NCBI GenBank assembly: GCA_026874595.1
Contig: CM049322.1
Location: forward strand, 50,817,340 to 50,881,339
DNA: 64,000 nt
Source: Sipunculus nudus
Taxonomy: Eukaryota; Annelida; Sipuncula; Golfingiida; Sipunculidae
Direction: 5' to 3'
The notes beneath the pieces were generated by a model. It had not been told where the DNA came from. It saw nothing but the letters and a program-made list of their open reading frames with translations, and did no database searches. This document shows, one piece after another, positions 51,741 through 60,860 of the stretch (its first letter is position 1; every line of letters starts with the position of its first letter). Both the position numbers and the translations under genes were made by a program.

Positions 51741-53792
51741 CTATTGTTTATCAATTTCTAATAGCAGTTGTGGGCACATCTTCTTAAGAACCTGCTTAAT
51801 ACTCTTTAATACATTATGCGGGATCCTGTTTTTAGATAAATTCAGTCTTTCTAACCCAGTCAACCTGTCAGTATGTTTCAGAAGTTTTACCATGTCGCCA
51901 CCTCCTTCCTGGCAGTTTCCCTCTAGGTCTAACTCTGTTATCGAGCCCGGGAGAACTGTGATAAGCTCAACAACATCATGTGGCGATAGCTGGCACCGGG
52001 TCATCCGCATTGACTTAAGCTGTTTTGAAGAAATAGCTTTGCGATGTTTTCGATCTAAACCCACCATTCCACGCATGCATTCAAACATCAAACTGAATGA
52101 ATTGACCGATGATGGAAGTGCAGCAATCATTTCCTTAATATCCTGTAATGCAAGACCACAGGAAGAAATCCGGAGTGAGGAAAGGTTTGAAACAGGCAAC
52201 CATTTTATGAAACTCTGCATATGCACCCCTTTCAGGAGAACTTTGACAAACGATAACGTATGTAGCCTTTGCACCTGAACCACGGCTCTTACAATTTCGG
52301 GTATCATATCATGACACACAGAATTTACCACAAGCTTTTCAAGGGGGAACTTCAGTAGAGTCATTTCTAGTGGTTTTTGGAGGTTCTCTTGGTCAACTGA
52401 GCGAAGTGTATGCCCCAAACTGTAGAGGTGTAGGCAGACAAGATGTGGTGCAATAAGATGTTCCAATAGTCGCCATTGTAATGCATTATCTGTCGTAACC
52501 CACAACTTCTTTACTTCCCCACCATCCTGTTTCAAATATCTCATGAAATGAGACCCAGTGTATCGCAATGATACTGTAAGCCGTATCTGGCTCGGTAACA
52601 GGATTTTAGCCTCCTTGTTTTCAGCCAAGTAGTCGAGTTGTAGCTCTGTTTGCATTTTGAAAACTTCGCGCTCCTCTCCGGATATCAAAGTGTCTATTTG
52701 TACCCGCATTTCCTCTCCTCCAAGCCCAGTCACAAATCGCCTAAGCATAGACGACTCGCTGAAGGCTCGACGGGAGCTGAAAAATTGTAGCAAGAGTTCT
52801 TTCTTTCTAACTCTGTCAGAGAAGACAAGGTAGTAGGACAAAAAGAATTCTTGTACAGTTTTATGAATGTAGAGGTATAATGTTTTTCTGGAAAGTGTCC
52901 GCTTTTCAACTAAGAATCCAGTTTTGAAGTCTTCCGGTTGGATATACTTCATTACCTCTTCATGTTGAAAAATGAGTTCCAATCTGTGTGTTTTTATATT
53001 ACTTGTGGAAAGTTGTCCCAAAGCCATTATGTTTTTGTGATACCTTATTAGAAGCTGCTCTGTTGACTTTGCTCTCTCGGATACTTTTTTAAGTTTCTTT
53101 TCCTGTCTTGCGAATACAAAGGCCACAAACTCCTGATAGAAACCTGTGACCGTTCTTGCAAGTTGCCTTGTTGATTCCCACAGTGTAGCCATCATTAGCA
53201 ACACTGCTGGATATTGGCTCAGGTGTATCAAATCTTCTGAATTTTGTATTTCAAGGAGTAACGCATCCCCGACTTCTTTTTCGTGGTGGTAAAATTTGCC
53301 GACGTACTCGTTCACTCCTTCTTGTGAGAAGCCTCTCAAGGACACCTCCAATTCAGGGCTGTGTTTTTCATCACAATAAAATGATTCTGAAGAGAATCTG
53401 GAAGTTACGAATAGGGTAACGTGTGGGAGTAGCTTTCTCGTGAGCAGTTGTGTTATTTCTGTTGAAGTGTTTTCATCGTATTCATCCAGCCCATCCGCAA
53501 TAACAAGGATGGGATTGTCCGTATTGTATATGAAGTGGTAAAGTTCTTCTGTCTCTTCAGGTTTCAGCTGGTATTCTTCAGCGATGACGTCACAGAAACT
53601 TTGATCTGGTTTAATATCCCGTAAAAATACTGGAAGCACAAGGTAGAAATAACTCAATGTTTTTTCAGCTTCAAATTTTGTTTCATCTTCTTTACTATAT
53701 GTCTTGGCCCAGTCAACACACATGTGTTTTATAAATGTTGTCTTTCCGACCCCAGGTTCCCCAGACAAAAATAAAGTACTCCTGCGTTCTGA
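51741..53792 (-). CDS. NLR exon: NACHT ATPase and leucine-rich repeats
   Basis: 2052 bases, 683 residues, acceptor AATTTCAG|TCAGAACGC. Walker A GEPGVGKTT is at about residues 11-19, Walker B ILVIADGLDEYDE (hhhhDGLDE) at about 95-107, and sensor VTSRF at about 129-133. A winged-helix/superhelical region follows (KTGFLVEK, TVQEFFLSYYL). The C-terminal 200 or so residues contain leucine-rich repeats: SSLRISSCGLALQDI, KSMRMTRCQLSPHDVV, ITELDLEGN and LERLNLSKNRIPHNVL. The frame is fully open, with no sign of decay. A plus-strand open frame at 51,892-52,278 is its antisense shadow. P-loop, DGLDE and the repeats identify the STAND/NLR class firmly; the exact orthologue is unknown. Confidence 0.93.
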   Translation of the reverse strand, partial: SERRSTLFLSGEPGVGKTTFIKHMCVDWAKTYSKEDETKFEAEKTLSYFYLVLPVFLRDIKPDQSFCDVIAEEYQLKPEETEELYHFIYNTDNPILVIADGLDEYDENTSTEITQLLTRKLLPHVTLFVTSRFSSESFYCDEKHSPELEVSLRGFSQEGVNEYVGKFYHHEKEVGDALLLEIQNSEDLIHLSQYPAVLLMMATLWESTRQLARTVTGFYQEFVAFVFARQEKKLKKVSERAKSTEQLLIRYHKNIMALGQLSTSNIKTHRLELIFQHEEVMKYIQPEDFKTGFLVEKRTLSRKTLYLYIHKTVQEFFLSYYLVFSDRVRKKELLLQFFSSRRAFSESSMLRRFVTGLGGEEMRVQIDTLISGEEREVFKMQTELQLDYLAENKEAKILLPSQIRLTVSLRYTGSHFMRYLKQDGGEVKKLWVTTDNALQWRLLEHLIAPHLVCLHLYSLGHTLRSVDQENLQKPLEMTLLKFPLEKLVVNSVCHDMIPEIVRAVVQVQRLHTLSFVKVLLKGVHMQSFIKWLPVSNLSSLRISSCGLALQDIKEMIAALPSSVNSFSLMFECMRGMVGLDRKHRKAISSKQLKSMRMTRCQLSPHDVVELITVLPGSITELDLEGNCQEGGGDMVKLLKHTDRLTGLERLNLSKNRIPHNVLKSIKQVLKKMCPQLLLEIDKQ

Positions 53793-56700
53793 CTGAAATT
53801 TAAATCATATATACCATAAACTAATGAGAAGCTTGGAACTTCATAAATGACAGTAGCTTACTTTATCCAGTGTCCAGTACATATATATTTTATACACTTA
53901 TTACTGTATGATTATAATATTTCTAAAAATATATTTTAGGCTTAGGATTGGAGAGAAAAGGGATGGTCTTATTTGGGATGTACGTTACATAAAACGAAAA
54001 TTTGTTTTATTTTTTACTTAGAATTGGTCTTTAATGACAATTAACATGTTTTAAAATGAGGTGCGGTAACATAGGAAAGATTAAAGACTTTATAGCGAGA
54101 GAACACCCATTGTTAGCCCAGGCCCAAGTGTATGCTGTTATGAAATTTTAACAAGAACTGTGTTCAAATGAAGACCAGGGGAAGAACAGCAGTTTCAGTT
54201 ACTATGATTTGAATAATGAGCCTAAGAAATAATAACTCAAAAGCTATATCGTAAATGTTTATTCAAATTTTAGTTCATACAAATGAGGCTTAATATGTAA
54301 GACGTAGTAAGTTCCTCATATATTTTACCGCATAGGGCCTGATACTAGTACGAATAAAATAAGAACCGTACCTTTCTAAAGATATCCTTATAACTTTGAA
54401 GCTTTTCTTCGTCATCATGTTTTCGTATTCTGTCTTTCACCAGAACGAGATTGACGTACATATCTTCCATTGGGACTCTCACGTGATCTGAATGCAGCGT
54501 CCAAAGAGGTATCTTGGCATACTGTCGCAAGATTATACTCTCCATCTTTTGTTGTAGAACAACATTCTCAAGTTGTGGCTGTTTAACTAAATCAAAATGA
54601 TAATATTTATATATTTTTACCGATTAATTTATTAGCACTCATGAGTAAAATATGTCCTATAAACATTTGTATTATCAATAAACTTTCCTAGTAAACATTT
54701 ATATATACTGCTCAGGTATATAAAGTTAGCCGTATAAATGGACATTTTAGACCATCATAGATTCCATGCACCTAACTATTATTTTTGGTACTGTTATGTT
54801 ATTGATTAACCCTCTCACCAGTCAACTTAAATTGAAATTAAGGAAAATTTGCAATATGACCAGGCATATTCTAAGCTTAAACTCCTTAGGCACATTTAAC
54901 AACTGGCGAAATGTGACAACAAAATTTAATTTTGACTTCATTTACCACAGTCAATTTGCAAATATATTTAAAACAGTTATGAATGCCTTTTCTCGGAAAT
55001 GCATGGTGAGGGAAAATATGAGCGCATGATGCACATTATTTTATTTTATTTTTATAATATTAATCTATAACAATGTACTGAATACCCAATCGTTAACGCA
55101 AAATGGAGTGTACTGAAATGGACAATACAAATGTTAATCACACCATGTGACCTAAGTTTGGCAAGATTAGTTAGTGTGCGTGTGCACAAATTTACTGCAT
55201 ATTCTATAAAAACATTGTAGTGAAAACTGGTCTATCGGACACCTCACTTAGGCGGACAACTGGCTATAATGGACAAGATGTTTAATGTAAATTAAAGAAG
55301 TTAATTATTGTTAACGCTTAAAGTTGAATCTTGCAGACCTGGCAACCCGTATCTATTCAGGTGGAGCCGTCCCCCTTAAACCCGCCTAGTTATACACGGG
55401 GCCGGGGAACTCACGCTTCAGTAATCACTGTTCACACCCCCGCCAGTCAGTTGCACGTTGTGTTTTGTCGGTGACACACAAATGCTGACACACAAATGAC
55501 TAAGCCATTACCTTTACCAGTACATCAGCTGATTTGAAGTTTTAATTTATGTATAATGTGTATTTCAGATGTCACGGGTGCTCTGTACGCAGAAGCCTGT
55601 CAGCTTGTCAAGAATGGTCTCAGGGTAAACAGCAGAAAAACATATACTTCAGCACAGAGACAGTACTTTAAGTTTTGTGATCAATATGACTTTAAACCGT
55701 TACCAGCTAATGAGGATATATTATTGATGTTTGTAACATACCTGCACCGTAGGAGTCTCAAACATTCTAGCATATTAGTTTATCTTTCATCAGTGAGATC
55801 TTGGCATATCGAAGAAGCATATGGCGACCCGCTCGTAGGCAAATTCCGCTTAAAGCGGGCATTGGCAGGTCTTAAATATGAGGCGGGGCCGCCAAAGCAG
55901 AAACTCCCCATAACTTATTCTATGCTGCTTCAGCTAAGAGAAAAGATAGGGGTGTCATATGATTCGTATTTGTTTTGGACAGCCATGACACTGGCTTATT
56001 TTGCATGTCTGAGAGCGGCGGAATTTTGTGTTCCATCGCAGTCCTCGTTTGATAGGGCTAACCATTTAACAGTTGGCGATGTACAGTTGCTTCAGAATGA
56101 GCAGGGCATATATTATCTGACTCTAAAATTGATGGGGTCAAAAACTGACAAAGCTAGATGTGGCTACGTAATCAACATCGGCTGCTCTCAGACAAGCATC
56201 TGTGCCGTGTGTTCTATGCGGCGGTACATGAATCAATGAGGTTCACTATATGGTGCGAACAAGGATGAACCGTTGTTTAAACTCGAGAATACATGCATTC
56301 TTACAAAGTCTCTTTTTTTAACCATGTTCGGCTGATATTAGCATTAGCAGGATTTCAAAATGACCAATATAGTGGTCACTCTTTCCGTAGAGCCCTTTAA
56401 TTAAATTGGGCCATAAAGTTGGCGCTCATTCAAGCGGCCAACTGTGGGCCTTTATTATTTAGCCCAATTGTATGTTGGGTTGAAAATTAAAGGATCATAT
56501 TATGGCCCACACCGCTTTCCATGTTTCTTTGTTAAATAGGAGCGTTAAATGTAAATTAAAGAAGTTAATTATTGTTAACGCTTAAAGTTGAATCTTGCAG
56601 ACCTGGCAACCCGTATCTATTCAGGTGGAGCCGTCCCCCTTAAACCCGCCTAGTTATACACGGGGCCGGGGAACTCACGCTTCAGTAATCACTGTTCACA

Positions 56701-59256
56701 CCCCCGCCAGTCAGTTGCACGTTGTGTTTTGTCGGTGTCCCGCCCACCCACTGTCCATTTATTGCGTTATGTGTCTGTATTTCTTCTGGTCGGTTTACTT
56801 AACGTATTTCGGTGTACTTATTTGCGTCGTTTTGTTATGTGTTGCTTGTTTCCTGTATTTATGTTACCTCGTGCAACAATGTGATGGGCCTTTATTATTT
56901 GGCCCAATTGTATGTTGGGTTGAAAATTAAAGGATCATATTATGGCCCACACCGCTTTCCATGTTTCTTTGTTAAATAGGAGCGTTAAAGTCCCTTTAAA
57001 ATTCCCTATATGTGATGTAAAAGCGGCACCTCTTTAAAGCGGACACCTCACTACTGCGGACAACGGACAGTATATTTCAACTCAAACCAACATTCTAAGA
57101 GTAAATGAACCTGTCAAATACGGACACGCCTTCTCCGGCGGACACTGATTACTCGCCCCGGGCGATATCAAGGGCCACTGTACTGTTGTTGTTACCGAGA
57201 CTAGAAGACAAAGAATTATGCAATCCCCAGTTGGTGCCTTAATGCGTGTACGTGCTCATGTTAGGCTATGATGTGCTCATAAGATAAACACAACATAGGT
57301 GAAGCGGTAAACATCGTGTCACTATATTTCCAGTTGATCATTCATACGTTGCGAAGCTGCATATTATTCACTCGACCGCGGGGTCAATAAATTGATTAAA
57401 TGGTGCCGATTACTTATGCGTCCCTGATCTCACCACGCAATATCTAACTGTAGACTTAGCCACTTTGTTGTAGCAGGCTGTTTGATATTAATTTATTAGT
57501 TTTGCTCAATTATCTCAAACTGATCTGATCAGTGTCAAACATGTGCTAGCTCCGTAGTTGTTTGTACCCTGCCGCCGTACACAAGCTCCTCGGGTTTCGT
57601 TTAATCTCGGGTGCCTTCAACATCAACGCAAATCAAACCAAACAACCACCATCAAAGAAAGTTTAATTAAGGCTAAAGCTACATTCACCAATAAAAACGA
57701 ATGTTCCCAGATTCGTAGCCATTACAATCTTCGCATTGTCAACGTCGTCATCACCTTTGAGATTATTGCATAAGACAGCCGATCCAGGATAGTATAAGAT
57801 AATGTCGCCAGGTGGCACCACGCATACTAATAGGCGAGAGCTTACGCTATCTGAGAAAGTCAAGCTTATTCGACAGAGTGAATCAGCGAAAAAGAGCGCA
57901 CACGAACTATATGAACATTGTTTTTACGGATGTCTTCATAGACTGTTCTTCTCATATTGTTCACTACTTGAGATAATTAAAGTTTCTATATGACTATTGA
58001 ATACATGACGTGTGCATGAATATGTTGTACATATACATGAAATCTGATATAATACAATAAACACGTTCTTGCAGCTGTTCGTTATCTTTATTTATAATCT
58101 CTTGGTCTTCAACAAAGGTCAACATGCCTGATAAGGACACCTATTAAGGACAAAATGATTGAGTCCCTTGGCTGTCCGCTTTAGACAGGTTTCACTGTAT
58201 ATCCTTGTATAATACATGATGCCTGATTAAAAAAATGAGCATCAAGTTAACACATATTTACAATGTGTTCATGTTCTAACGTAGTTTTAAAGTTAAACTA
58301 AATGATTCGAAGTCCAACAGTTCGGATGTGTGCCTTTTTAGGAGACGAGCAGCCGGTCGGCCGACCCGACACCTCATGACCAGATAATCAAATGACCAGT
58401 CATCAACCAATAGCTAAAGCTCTTATAACATTCAGTGGGTTATATGTATCCCAACGAATTATAGTATAAGATCCGACTGCCCGGTTCCTCTTAATGATAA
58501 CATATTTCCTGGCACACTTTTGAAAAAAAAACTACGTATACACAAAAGAAACTTATATAAAATAGTTTGTTTATATCAGTGGAAGTTTTAAGCAGACCTA
58601 TTGATAGGCCATATTTCACACAATTAATGTATATAAAGTAAAAGTTACCTGTGATATGGTCAATAATATGCCTGTGATCATGGTCTGAGAGGCAACTGAG
58701 GAACGTGTTCCAGTCTTTGCCGGGACGACGTTCTAAATGGCAGACAAGGGCTGACGCCAGTTCACCATTGGTGACGTATTTTTCCTGCAAGAGGGAATTG
58801 CATTCATCTTTTACTTGTATGGTTCACAGTAGTTGTAACGTTTACTTGGTCTCCAGGTATATACTACGTCTTATAACATGATTTAACATAAAGAACAGAG
58901 GCTCGTAGAAAGCATAGGCTAGAGGATACATTGTAAATCACATAAAATACATGTAATGTGAAATTAGTATTGGGATGTAAGTTGTACCAAGAGATGTATA
59001 AAAAGTACATGTAACTGTATCCCGTGAATACGACAGAGTATAATAGGAATATAACTTGAAAGGACATCTTTAGTAAATTAAATATAAACGAGTTGACTTC
59101 GTTGCAGTATCTAACCTTCATTGCTGTTAGCTGGTCTGAACCGAGGACCCCATCTTGAACAAGTTGATCAAGCACCAGCGTATCTTTAAGATTTAAATGT
59201 CTTACAAAATACACCCTATTTTCTTTCAATATTTTCTGATGCACCTCATCGTCCAT
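51741..59256 (-). CDS. CARD-NACHT-LRR (NOD-like) receptor gene
   Basis: Exons in transcript order: 59,116-59,256 and 58,649-58,784 (CARD, split by an intron), 54,372-54,578 (pre-NACHT linker) and 53,792-51,741 (NACHT plus LRR, stop). The domain order is that of cytosolic NOD-like innate sensors: CARD for recruiting downstream CARD proteins, NACHT ATPase for oligomerisation, C-terminal LRRs for sensing or autoinhibition. All four exons have GT/AG borders and are open. One problem remains: the second CARD exon ends in phase 1 (CACA G|GTAACT) while the linker exon is open only in phase 0 from its best acceptor. An unseen exon, or another acceptor, must therefore lie in the 4-kb intron between them. 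That intron is where the nested transposons sit (55.2-58.2 kb). The start is the ATG in ATATGGACGATGAGG, conserved in the orphan CARD at 29,457. Confidence 0.8.
54372..54578 (-). CDS. NLR exon: pre-NACHT linker
   Basis: 207 bases, 69 codons, acceptor GTTAAACAG|CCACAACTT, donor AGAAAG|GTACGG. It reads LRQYAKIPLWTLHSDHVRV, then MEDMYVNLVLVKDRIRK and KLQSYKDIF. A segment with IYxxLxL(V/I)xD/E just before the NACHT P-loop is typical of animal NLR-type proteins. It joins the NACHT exon in phase 0. Confidence 0.8.
55284..55473 (+). repeat. Split direct repeat A1
   Basis: Starts AATGTAAATTAAAGAAG and ends TTTTGTCGGTG. Identical over 190 bp to 56,548-56,737. Confidence 0.95.
55556..56400 (+). pseudogene. 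Tyrosine recombinase (phage-integrase fold), disrupted
   Basis: The open part, 55,556-56,239 (227 residues), has an N-terminal SAM-like core-binding domain (SRKTYTSAQRQYFKFC, then LLMFVTYLHRR, SSILVYLSSVRSWH) and the start of the catalytic domain. The box-I arginine sits in AYFACLRAAEF (Arg153) and GSKTDKAR follows. The frame ends at TGA in AATCAATGAGG, where CGA would keep it open. The same frame continues (YGANKDEPLF) to a T7 run, after which a shifted frame reads GHSFRRA, the box-II H-x-x-R. The C-terminal nucleophile tyrosine region is not recognisable. A TTTCAG directly before GATGTC suggests that the original protein may have begun in an upstream exon. The enzyme class is clear; this copy should be inactive. 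Confidence 0.85.
56445..56549 (+). repeat. Split direct repeat B1
   Basis: TGGGCCTTTATTATTTAGCC to GGAGCGTTAAA. Matches 56,885-56,989 with a single A/G difference in TTTAGCC/TTTGGCC. Confidence 0.95.
56548..56737 (+). repeat. Split direct repeat A2
   Basis: Identical to A1; begins inside the last two bases of B1. Confidence 0.95.
56885..56989 (+). repeat. Split direct repeat B2 (right end of element)
   Basis: Ends GCGTTAAA directly before GTCCCTTTAAAATT, which belongs to the interrupted host transposon. Confidence 0.9.
57802..57993 (+). pseudogene. pogo/Tigger transposase, N-terminal HTH only
   Basis: 63 codons. About residues 11-38 match the psq/CENP-B-type helix-turn-helix start of Tigger transposases (RELTLSEKVKLIRQSES). 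The frame then loses similarity and stops. The rest of the transposase (CENP-B HTH and DDE domain) is missing. Confidence 0.65.
58649..58784 (-). CDS. NLR exon 2: second half of the CARD
   Basis: 136 bases, acceptor CTCTTGCAG|GAAAAATAC, donor CACAG|GTAACT. It reads VTNGELASALVCHLERRPGK, then DWNTFLSCLSDHDHRHIIDH, the helix 4-6 pattern of CARDs (LxxxLxxxG..F..FL.CL...H..L...I). It joins exon 1 in phase 0. Confidence 0.85.
59116..59256 (-). CDS. NLR exon 1: start codon and first half of the CARD
   Basis: 141 bases, 47 codons: MDDEVHQKILKENRVYFVRH, then LNLKDTLVLDQLVQDGVLGS, DQLTAMK. Donor AATGAAG|GTTAGA. The pattern R..L..d(L/V).....LD.L....VL...(D/E) is the helix 1-3 signature of CARDs. The start is supported by the same ATG context in the orphan copy at 29,457. 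CARD mediates homotypic interactions with other CARD proteins. Confidence 0.87.
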
Positions 59257-59904
59257 ATCGTCAGGTCAACCTATGATATCGAAATTAACGGAATTAAGTA
59301 CCTTATTAACAACATGCACAATAACACAAAGGGAACACATATATCAGTATAGTATACCAGTATGTATTATTCACTTGTATCCTCTTTAATTTTAATAAGT
59401 ACTTCCGAGGTCTTCTGTGAGATCGAGTGGACATTTATATAAAAACATAGGCACAATAATATTCAATTCCGCAAGGCATAATACAAGTGAGTCCTCAATA
59501 AAAAGTTAAAAACCCAAAATTAAAAACCAAGCACACATATATATCATATAGTGTCCTATGCTATTTAATTGTAACTTATTTTTATGATATAAGATATGCC
59601 ACCAACGGATCACTTGATGGAAGGAGAGAAACCGAAATAAACTGTATTTATTTAATTTGAGGCATTGCTTATTATTTTTCTCGGTCATGGAAAATACGCT
59701 AGATATCTCCATGATGGTGCTTCAATGGTGTAGCATCGATCACAGAAGTCATCCATATGGATCTGATGACCTTATATGACTGATATGAATATTACATTAA
59801 CCTCTTATCTTTGCAATGATCTGACAGGTCGGGTGTGTCCCTCCACAAACAGCCACCAATGTTTTGGCGTTTTAGTTAAATATATTTTAAAAATATTTAA
59901 AAAA
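59257..59904. other. Region upstream of the NLR CARD exon
   Basis: Should contain the NLR promoter and 5' UTR. I see no TATA box or initiator that I would defend and no other exon. Confidence 0.3.
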
Positions 59905-60860
59905 GACAACAATATGGAAGAACCAGCATGATATATCATCTAATTAACAGACAACAATAAGGCAGAACCGGCATGATATATCATCTAATTAACAGACCAC
60001 AATTATACAGAATCGGAATGATATAACATCTGACTAACAGACAACAATAAGGAAGAACCGGTATGATATATAATCTGATTAACAAACAACAATAATCCAG
60101 AACCAGCATGATATATCATCTGATTAACAGACAACAATAATCCAGAACCAGCATGATATATCATCTGATAAAAAGACAACAATATACCAGAACCAGCATG
60201 ATATATCATCTGTGAACAGACAACAGTAAACAAGAACCAGCATGATATATCATCTGATTATCAGACAACAATAATCCAGAACCAGCATGATATATCATCT
60301 GATTAACAAACAACAATAAGTTAGAACAAGCATGATATATCAACTTATTAACAGACAACAAAAAAGCAGAACCAGCATGATATATCATCTGATTAACAGA
60401 CAACAATAATCCAGAACCAGCATGATATATCATCTGATAAAAAGACAACAATATACCAGAACCAGCATGATTTATCATCTGTGAACAGACAACAGTAAAC
60501 AAGAACAAGCATGATATATCATCTGATTATCAGACAACAATAATCCAGAACCAGCATGATATATCATCTGATTAACAAACAACAATAAGTTAGAACAAGC
60601 ATGATATATCAACTTATTAACAGACAACAAAAAAGCAGAACCAGCATGATATATCATCTGATTAACAGACAACAAAAAATCTAGAACCAGCATGTATATC
60701 ATCTGATTAACAGACAACAATAAGATAGAACCAGCATGATATATCAACTTAATAACAGACAACAAAAAAACAGAACCAGCATGATATATCATCTGATTAA
60801 GCGACAACAGTAAGGCAGAACCGGCATGATAAATCATCAAATTTATATACACCGGCATTA
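59905..60860. repeat. 45-bp minisatellite, about 21 units, with higher-order structure
   Basis: The unit ATGATATATCATCTGATTAA + CAGACAACAATAATCCAGAACCAGC recurs at 44-45 bp. It contains the perfect palindrome ATGATATATCAT. Variant units repeat in order with a period of about 269 bp: GATAAAAAGACAACAATATA at 60,167 and 60,436, and CAACTTATTAACAGACAACA at about 60,340 and 60,609. A six-unit block was therefore duplicated. Because 45 is a multiple of three, the minus strand shows MIYHAGSGLLLSVNQ-type periodic frames, which are artefacts. Confidence 0.92.

Larger units (their letters stand above)
55284..56989 (+). mobile_element. Compact tyrosine-recombinase element with split direct repeats (A1-YR-B1-A2-B2)
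   Basis: A1 (55,284-55,473) and A2 (56,548-56,737) are 190 bp and appear identical. B1 (56,445-56,549) and B2 (56,885-56,989) are 105 bp with one difference. B1 and A2 are fused at TTAAATG. The 971 bases between A1 and B1 hold a tyrosine recombinase and nothing else recognisable. There is no clear target-site duplication, as expected for tyrosine-recombinase elements. This repeat order is the hallmark of PAT/Ngaro-type DIRS elements, but reverse transcriptase, RNase H and methyltransferase are missing. It is therefore either an internally deleted DIRS-type copy or a Crypton-like element with split repeats. The 147 bp between A2 and B2 is unique here. Confidence 0.75.
55218..58199 (+). mobile_element. 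Tigger/pogo-like DNA transposon, internally deleted and interrupted
   Basis: The left end, TAGTGAAAACTGGTCTATCG + GACACCTC, is an imperfect inverted copy of the right end GTCCGCTTTAGACAGGTTTC + ACTGTA, and both abut TA. Several GCGGACACCTC and GCGGACAAC subterminal words follow the left end (55,234-55,275) and resume at 57,030-57,075. So the recombinase element at 55,284-56,989 landed inside this transposon. At 57,802-57,993 an open frame reads NRRELTLSEKVKLIRQSES, then AKKSAHELYE, the psq-type HTH at the N terminus of pogo/Tigger transposases. The DDE catalytic domain is absent. Confidence 0.6.
54579..58648. other. Large NLR intron(s) containing nested transposons
   Basis: Separates the CARD exons from the linker exon. 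It holds the Tigger-like element and the tyrosine recombinase element listed separately. A plus-strand open frame at 54,766-55,029 has no recognisable domain. At least one NLR exon of length 2 modulo 3 is expected here from the phase mismatch, but I could not find it. Confidence 0.6.

Noticed and set aside
51892-52278. 128-codon plus-strand open frame
   Set aside because: Antisense to the NLR leucine-rich region; no domain of its own.
60003-60858. Periodic minus-strand frames MIYHAGSGLLLSVNQ
   Set aside because: Artefact of a 45-bp minisatellite whose unit length happens to be divisible by three; no start context or domain.
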